A program made the translations under genes and the position numbers. Shown in pieces: positions 57,476 to 64,000 of a stretch of 64,000 nucleotides of DNA. Source of the DNA: Sycobia sp. Sy_11 (lineage: Eukaryota > Arthropoda > Insecta > Hymenoptera > Epichrysomallidae); NCBI GenBank assembly GCA_018907035.1, contig JACCIC010000364.1, positions 1-64,000 on the forward strand, given 5' to 3'. The stretch's first letter is position 1. Every line of letters begins with the position of its first letter. The notes beneath the pieces were generated by a model. It had not been told where the DNA came from, searched no databases, and saw only the letters and a list, made by a program, of their open reading frames with translations.

Positions 57476-57833
57476 GTGAGTTTTTTCAGTTTGTTAAGCT
57501 ACTTATCAATAAATTTAAAACTATTTTCAAATATTAATATTTTATTGGGAATAAGATAAATATCTTTTTCCTAAATACTGTCTAGACACTTAAGATAAAA
57601 CTTACTTAAATTAAAACTACACTTAAATTAAAACATAGCAATAAATCTAAGAAGTAACGGATTTTGATCTTTATATCTTTTTAAAGTTAAAAATTGATGA
57701 CTGTGTACACTTTGGCTAAAGTTTGTCATCCGCCAGGTGCAATAAATATAAAAGTCTTGATTAGCCATCTATTACACAAATATCGAGTTCGTATTTGAAT
57801 CTTTTAATATTATGTCATACGCTATATACATCA

Positions 57834-57878
<45 letters not shown>

Positions 57879-58418
57879 TATACATATTAAAGCTTGTGGT
57901 TATAAGAGCGGCATACCCTGTGGATTGGAGGTGAAAAAATAACGGGACGAGTGAGATAGAATGAGAAAAAAGCAAGAATTTTAGATGATACATCAATAAA
58001 TTTAACCCTTAGAGTATCGGTATGACTAATATATGCGCCAAAAAAATAAACTTTTTGTAAATTTACTAATATTTTGTACCGAATAATGATTAAGAATGAT
58101 AGATTGGTGGCAATAATAATTAGCAATAAATAATAAAAATTATTATAAATAATTTATTATTATTACAAATAAATTCACAGTTGGATTATTAACATTTAAA
58201 ATAAACTAAATATTTTATGTCAAAAATACATAAGTTGTTTCACACATATGGGATCAGATATTTGCCACATCCACATCGTTAATCCTGGGTAGTACTGAGA
58301 GCGAGTACTTGCAGTCTTTGAAATACGGTTTTATCATATTTTGTTCATCAAAACGATCGAATTTTTCAATTTTGACTTCAAAATCGTAATCAGCCAGCCA
58401 AAGACCTTATGAATATAT

Positions 58419-58449
<31 letters not shown>

Positions 58450-58725
58450 CTATATGTATTTATATACTTTCTACTATATATACTTATATACTACAATACA
58501 TATAACATTGACTAAAAGAAACATAAAAAAAAACTGTACACAGCGAGTGTTAAACCTCGCTTATCTTTGTTCGCTACAAGGGTAAAATATTCCGACCCTC
58601 TATATGTTACACAGAAATTTAAATTTTCTACAAAAAAAATTCTATAAACTTGTCTAAAATTTCGTCCAATAGTTCGTAATTTATAATTTATGTCAATACT
58701 TTTCATTCAAAGAATGAATATTACA
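57476..58725 (+). other. Start of the next intron: donor site and unassigned sequence
   Basis: The donor CAGAG|GTGAGT starts at 57476. The intron sequence is AT-rich with (TA)n runs at 57836-57886 and 58416-58450. No exon or element was recognised before the mariner at 58726. Confidence 0.7.
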
Positions 58726-59880
58726 GTGGGTGTATAAGTAAGTTTTCAGCATTTTTTCCAAAATGTGAGGTTTTATTATGAATACATGGTTACATATCCT
58801 TTATTCAAAGTATCCTCTATCGGAAACTATTCATTTTTCCCAATTTTGTAGCAATTTATGAATTCCAAACCAAAAATATTTCTCATCTTTCGAGCCCAAG
58901 AAGCGTATCGAGGCAATTTTTGATTCCCTCTACTGAACTAAAATATATTTCCGTAAGAGCGTTCTGCGTTGATCGAAGTAAGTGGTAGTCAAATGGTGCC
59001 AAATATAAATTATAAGATGGGTGAGGCAGAATTACCCATCGTCTATTCGCCAAATAGTTTTTGACCGAAGCCGCTACATGTGGTCGAACGTTATCCTGAT
59101 GAAAAGTGACGGATTGATGCCTAGTCTTATATTATAGTGGTTTTCCCTGTAAAGCTCACTCCAAATGAATAGTTTGGGTTCGATACAATGGTTCTTTGAT
59201 GGCTTGACAACTTGGAAGCAGTTCGTAGTATACGACACCCTTTTGATCTCACCATATATAGAACATGATCTTATTTACGTGAATATCATCATCATCTCGG
59301 CGTCGATGGGGCGAGCCGGCCGGCCTTTGTATAAAGTTTGCTGAATTTAGGGTTATGATAATAAATCCATATTTCATCTCCAGTGACAATAAGATAAAAA
59401 TGATTTATTCTTATACAGCTTCAGCAACATTTCGAACATCCAAAATCGCCGTTGGACGTCTCTCGGGTTCAATTCCTACGGCATCTTGTTTTCAACATGT
59501 TAAATGAATGCCAGTGCTTTTAGGTGCAGGAAAACAACTTCTTGCGTAATGTCCAATGATCCAGCAAGTTCTTCTTGGTTCTGACGCGGATTCTCATACA
59601 GCAAAGCGTCTAATTCCTCGTTTTTAAAACTTTTCGATTCTATTCTTCAACTTCCAAATTACCACTTTTGAAAAGCTTGAACAAATTATAGCATGTTGAT
59701 TTACCAAATCTTCCTGCCTCATAAGTTTCTGAAAGAAAACGATAAGCATCAGCTGCAATTTTTCCTCATATTAAAGAATAGAAGCAACACTTCCCGCAAA
59801 TCACGTTTATTTGGCTGGAAACTTGCCATGATTTTGCTCGATAAAAGAAACGATAAAGAAAGAAATGTTCAAATATAATG
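58726..59880 (-). mobile_element. mariner remnant, minus strand, near full length
   Basis: The left terminus TGGGTGTATAAGTAAGTTTTC matches the ends of the deleted copy at 44213-44930. Minus-strand transposase pieces, with many stops, include KLQLMLIVF near the N-terminus, SFSKVVIWKLK, NEELDALLYENPRQNQEELAGSLDI (second helix-turn-helix, about 59560-59620), PRDVQRRFWMFEMLLKLYKNK (about 59405-59470), LAPFDYHLLRSTQ (third catalytic Asp, about 58980-59015), CLDTLLGSKDEKYFWFGIHKLLQNWEK. The right terminus is not clear. Confidence 0.83.
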
Positions 59881-62227
59881 CTACAAAGTTGTTGACAGAT
59901 ACACAATCTTCCAATATATACTGATAAAAATAAGAATTATTTAATAAATAAGAATAATATATATACATTCATCAACTCGAAAAATAAAAATAAAAGGCTT
60001 AATCGATTATTCTCTTTTGAAGGTTTGACTGGTTTCAGATCCGTGTGTGTTCTAATAGTCAAGCGTTGCCAGACACAACGCTCAGTGTTCGTTTTCGGAT
60101 CAATAGACGTGTTCAATTCAATTATCCTCTAATATTATAAGCGAGACACTCCTGAGCGCTCCCTCCATATCCGCTTTCATGATTGCCTTCCGATCTTTCT
60201 CTCTCTCTTTCTCTCTCTCTCCCTTTCTCTCTCACTCTCTCTGTCTGACTGTTCGAAAAAGCGAACAGGGCGCCTACAATGAAGAAAATCAAAAATTAAA
60301 ATGAAGAAGAATAGAATACAGAAAATATCGAGTAAAATTCCTTTTTAGGAAGAAAGCTGGTCAACAAGTAGATGAGTGTAATACAGAGTTTACCATGGTC
60401 GTCAGCATTTGCTGCACCTTGGCTGGTGTTCCAGCCGATTTTGAGTGTTGAGAGATCGCGTGCCCGATGAGAAGAGCAAATATTCAAAGTAGATCATAAA
60501 GGGAACTATGAATGTCACGTGGATTAACTCATGCAACTACAATAGCGACAATATGATCGAAAGAGTCGTAGTTCTCTCTCTTTCTCTCGAAGGAGGGGCT
60601 GAGTATGGATGAGCCGCTTTATCCAACCACCTTCCCGACCCCACAAGGCATAGAAGCGTACATTTATTGAAAATCACTACCTATAGGATTTTCGTTCTTC
60701 TTTTAGAGAAAGTGCTACCTAATCTTTCTCTCTTTTTCTCTTCCTCTCTTTGTATATATCTTATATACGTTACTGATTCGAATCATTTGGCACGTTCACG
60801 AGGCCCTAAGCGAACCCCAGTCGACATGTGTATTGCGTAACTTGACATGTACGAGGTCAGCGGATGCGCAGTCCCTCTCCCTGTTCGTTTGATTTCCCTG
60901 AAGTTTGAGTTCTCCCTCGACCAAGTACGCGCATACGCAGTACAAGTCAAACGGTCTTCACAATTCCATCGGTCATTAATGTGTCGCTTCCTCAAATTAT
61001 TATACACTTTGTCAGAAAGATTAGCCGATGTTCAGGGCTTCTTCAACAGAGCCGTTATAAATTTATGCCTGAAAAAGTTTTATGGTCGAGTGCAATCGAG
61101 ATATATTTTTGTGCTTTCTCAGTGATAGTGCCGCTGCCGTTATTAAAGTACTGCTTTTCGTATGCACGCACGTGCTCACGCCTCTATCTTATCGAGTTTT
61201 GCCCTTTGAAACTACGAATTCAGCTGGTGCTGCACACGAGAGATATAGGGAGTCCGTATTACATATTGAAAATCACGCGGTTCATATCTTTTGGAATTTA
61301 TGAAGTCCTTGTTGTATTACGAGACAAAAGTATCAGAAGGTGGATAAGAGGGTTCGTGGGACGGTGGGAAAAAAGGAGTTTCTTTTCTAGGTTGGGTCAC
61401 TAAATATTATATGTGTGTGTACGGATTTGAAATAAATAAAATCTACGTCCGTCTTAGCTAACAGTAGAACCGCTTATATAGTCTGATATTGATTTTCTAA
61501 AATAATTGCATACACATGGGTGATTTATATACTTCACTTATATAATGTCAATAGAAAAATATGTAAGATTTTACATTTTAGTTTTTAAAGTATGATTTCA
61601 GCAAAGCGCAGCTTTCTCATGCAATCTGCCCAAACCCTTCGCTCCCTTATACTATTTTATTCCTATTATAGAGAATTTCGGCTAGTCACGGTGCAACATT
61701 CGCACGTATTTATACGAAGTTGTGTAAATTCTCTGTGCGTAGAACCGCACTCACAATGCATGAATTTTCCGATCCAGTATATTTATTATGCAGCATTATA
61801 TATATACATTTGATATATAGTTATATCAATTTGATATATAGTTATATTACTATAGTTATATCAAGTTGATATATAGTTATATTACTATATATTTATATAT
61901 ATAGTTACATCTATAGTTTATTTCACCCTATACATGATGATTATTTCAACAAATAGGAAAAAAGGGAGGGAAAAAGGGAAAGAAAGAGAGAGAGAAAAGG
62001 AGAATAAAATTATTATAATATAGTTAATATATAGTATAAAATAACTTACTAATAGTTAAGTTGATAAAAGTTTTTCTTGAGGATAAAATCGTGGCCATTT
62101 TCATATAAAAAAAGGAATTAATTATTATCGATCAGTTGAAATAGTGAATTAAAGTTGAAATCTATTCTATTCGAGAGACAATAAGATTGTTAGAACTGAA
62201 GATTCTTGCCGAGTAAAAGGCACAATC
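59881..62227. other. Unassigned intron-like sequence with CT-rich and TATAGT repeats
   Basis: 60197-60245 is a CT-rich simple tract. 60840-61400 is less AT-rich with a 140-codon open frame (60981-61403) that shows no motif I recognise. 61795-61910 repeats TTGATATATAGTTATAT-type units several times. 61966-62003 is a GA-rich run. No exon could be defended. Confidence 0.45.
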
Positions 62228-62457
62228 AACCGGCCGCTATGAGGCCTACGATGGCTCGATCGCTAGAGCCAAGGACTAGTAACTCGGTGATCGGAGTTCA
62301 AATCCCGGTCTCGACCGATTGATACAGGCACCGATGTAATTATTTACATGTGCTTTGTTTACAAACACATCGTAGACCTCCTTCGCTGATTAGCACCGAT
62401 AATTGGAAGTATAAATAAAGCGACGTTAAATTACATAAAAAAAAAACCGGCCGCTAT
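62228..62457 (+). repeat. SINE copy 2 with 13-bp target duplication
   Basis: The body is 62241-62444, with AACCGGCCGCTAT on both sides (62228-62240 and 62445-62457). The head is a clear tRNA relic: A box TGGCTCGATCGCTAGAGC, anticodon-loop-like CTAGTAA (AGT, as in tRNA-Thr) and B box GAGTTCAAATCCCGG. It is followed by the same 3' part as copy 1 and an A10 tail. This copy is better preserved than copy 1. Confidence 0.95.
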
Positions 62458-64000
62458 ATTTTGGATCATCAGGTTCACACCATATACCTCGTTTGGTTGT
62501 TTTGTTTCCAGCGTCGAGTTATAAAGGTTGGCGAATTTTTCTATATTTATTGTATTTTCGAATTTAAGTAGAGTGTGATTTACCTCTACTCTTTTCTTTA
62601 ATTCTTCCTATTGATAATATTCGATATTATAAATTATCTTAAGAACGTGTGCAAGAGACAGAGAGATAAAGTCATAGAGTAAGAAGCGTAAGAGCAACAA
62701 GCGCGTACACAGTTTCCTTTAGTGGTACATCTTGTTCTTCGTAAGGCGGCGCTCTTGTTGTTTTATCTCTCTCTTATACTTAAAGATTTATCGCTCTCAC
62801 ACCCTGTGTGAGCGGATTCGTGCATTAGTCTATCGCGGGTGCGTATTAGGTAGGGGTAGCTTATTAGTTATTATAATTTTATCAAATTGAATACAAAATC
62901 TAAGTTATTTTCTTACTTAATTAAATAAATCTACTTTTGATTTTTTCATTAATAGTAGAAAACATAGAAATATTCCCCCCCCTGTCCCTGATCATTAATC
63001 CGTCTTTTCCTGGATTACCAATAATTTATCAATATATATTATGACTTATATAATTTCCAGGATAAACAAAGGTAAGTCTGAGGAAGAAATATCCGCAATG
63101 AACCTACGGTCCAAAAAAATTGTTTTAATCAATTTAATCCGTTCCGGATTCTTTCCAACTCTGTTAACGGGTACTTCTACCGGGTGAATAATAATTAAGT
63201 ACCCCGTTACAGAAATTGCGCCCAACGTACTTTAGACATTTTAGAGAAAACTTTTTTTTATATATCTTTTCTCACTGTTAAATAGTAATTTTGTCAAAGC
63301 ACTTGGCGAATATACATACGCTAATTTAGAACCCACGAGGGAAGAATTTTCTTTTATATTTAAAAAAAAAAAAAAAATAATTTTTCTTTTCTTACTATTA
63401 ATAAAAAAAATTTTTTTTTTTCCTCGTTCCTCAGACTCCTTGTAAAGACGTGATTAAAAGATACATTTTTTTTTTGTGTATCTTTTATTATATCAGGCAA
63501 TATGCAGGATCTATCCTCCTTGACGACTAGGTGTCGCACCCGTGGGTGTTAAAATAAACATATTTGCGTTAACGTTTTAGAATATTCATCACACAGGATT
63601 GACAGTGTAAAGTTTGCGTGACGTGACCCCCTATAGAAAGCTAGGGGAATAAAGATAATTTCAAAATTTTTTTTTGTGTATTTTGTCGTTGATATTTTGA
63701 CAGAGCCTGAGTCTAGTTCCATCTTTTAAAAGTGGAATAGGCAGAATTGTTAAGCGTAGTTTGTTCCTGGGTTTAGAATATATATATTTTTTGTATTTGT
63801 TTTTATTTTAATTTATTTATTAACTATTTTGTTAAGTGTCAAATTAATAATCAAGGGACAGAGACATCAATTCTTATCATTAATAGCAAAATACAATAAA
63901 AGCAAAGCTCAGGATAACACTTCAGGCTTGCCATATAAGACAATAAAATTAATTTAAAATTTAATTAATTTTAATCCCAAAAATAGGAGTCACCTCACGA
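62458..64000. other. Unassigned, with a possible LTR end and primer-binding site
   Basis: At 63203-63227 CCCCGTTACA is followed by GAAATTGCGCCCAACG, which resembles an LTR end next to a tRNA primer-binding site (GCGCCCAACG). An LTR could lie to its left (about 62800-63211), but no gag frame follows to the right. Homopolymer A and T runs occur at 63361-63420 and 63465-63476. Nothing else is recognised up to the window edge. Confidence 0.35.

Noticed and set aside
60981..61403. 140-codon open frame as a gene
   Set aside because: No domain is recognisable, and overlapping frames of similar length are open in the same stretch.
62241..62320. Functional tRNA-Thr gene
   Set aside because: A and B boxes and the anticodon-loop-like CTAGTAA are present, but the acceptor stem does not pair. 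The sequence continues into a repeated tail with poly(A) and target duplication, so it is a SINE head.

Overview
The window looks like 64 kb of animal, almost certainly insect, nuclear DNA. It is AT-rich, full of (TA)n microsatellites, and built mostly from decayed transposable elements of typical arthropod classes: mariner, Penelope-like, Helitron, LOA-type LINE, Copia, Gypsy, probable BEL/Pao and a tRNA-derived SINE. A hymenopteran such as an ant is my guess from the mariner types, but that is inference. No bacterial-style genes, rRNA, functional tRNA or CRISPR array was seen. The only host-gene sequence I recognise is a 49-nt exon (57427-57475, + strand) with canonical splice sites. It encodes IEDAMLMFDKQTNRHRG, part of the second RNA-recognition motif of a Musashi-family protein (Rbp6/msi). 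Everything else may therefore be intron of that gene: no other exon was found in the 57 kb upstream or 6.5 kb downstream.

Layout: 1-8797 is the right part of a large tandem array of 63/64-bp monomers with higher-order duplications, ending at a (TA)n run. 9.1-12 kb is AT-rich with smaller tandem repeats. 12-15 kb holds a mariner tail and an internally deleted LOA-like LINE on the minus strand. 15.4-22 kb has a Copia LTR fragment, a Penelope remnant, Helitron ends, a mariner and a Copia gag. 22.9-24.5 kb is a probable BEL/Pao remnant rearranged into a 103-bp-arm palindrome. 25.2-27.2 kb is a Penelope-like element, 28.2-29.6 kb a deleted Gypsy, and 31.6-33.9 kb a Copia with a well-defined 5' LTR. 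33.9-38 kb is 4 kb with nothing recognised. 38-41.8 kb is a Gypsy pol remnant cut by two later insertions: a Penelope inverted-terminus dimer (39228-39995) and a SINE (41137-41339), both with target duplications. 44.2-50.5 kb has four mariner copies. 50.7-52.2 kb is a Helitron with an internal minisatellite. 54.7-57 kb is a Penelope inverted dimer with a 13-bp target duplication. 57.4 kb is the Musashi exon, 58.7-59.9 kb another mariner, and 62.2-62.4 kb a second SINE copy.

The most unusual elements are the Penelope-like copies. Their 3' regions carry a 40-nt motif matching a minimal hammerhead ribozyme. Two of the four loci are inverted dimers bounded by target-site duplications, so each inverted pair was probably inserted in one event. 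Every recognised mobile-element coding region looks dead, through frameshifts, stops, lost catalytic residues or internal deletions. All family assignments come from reading motifs by eye, with no database search.
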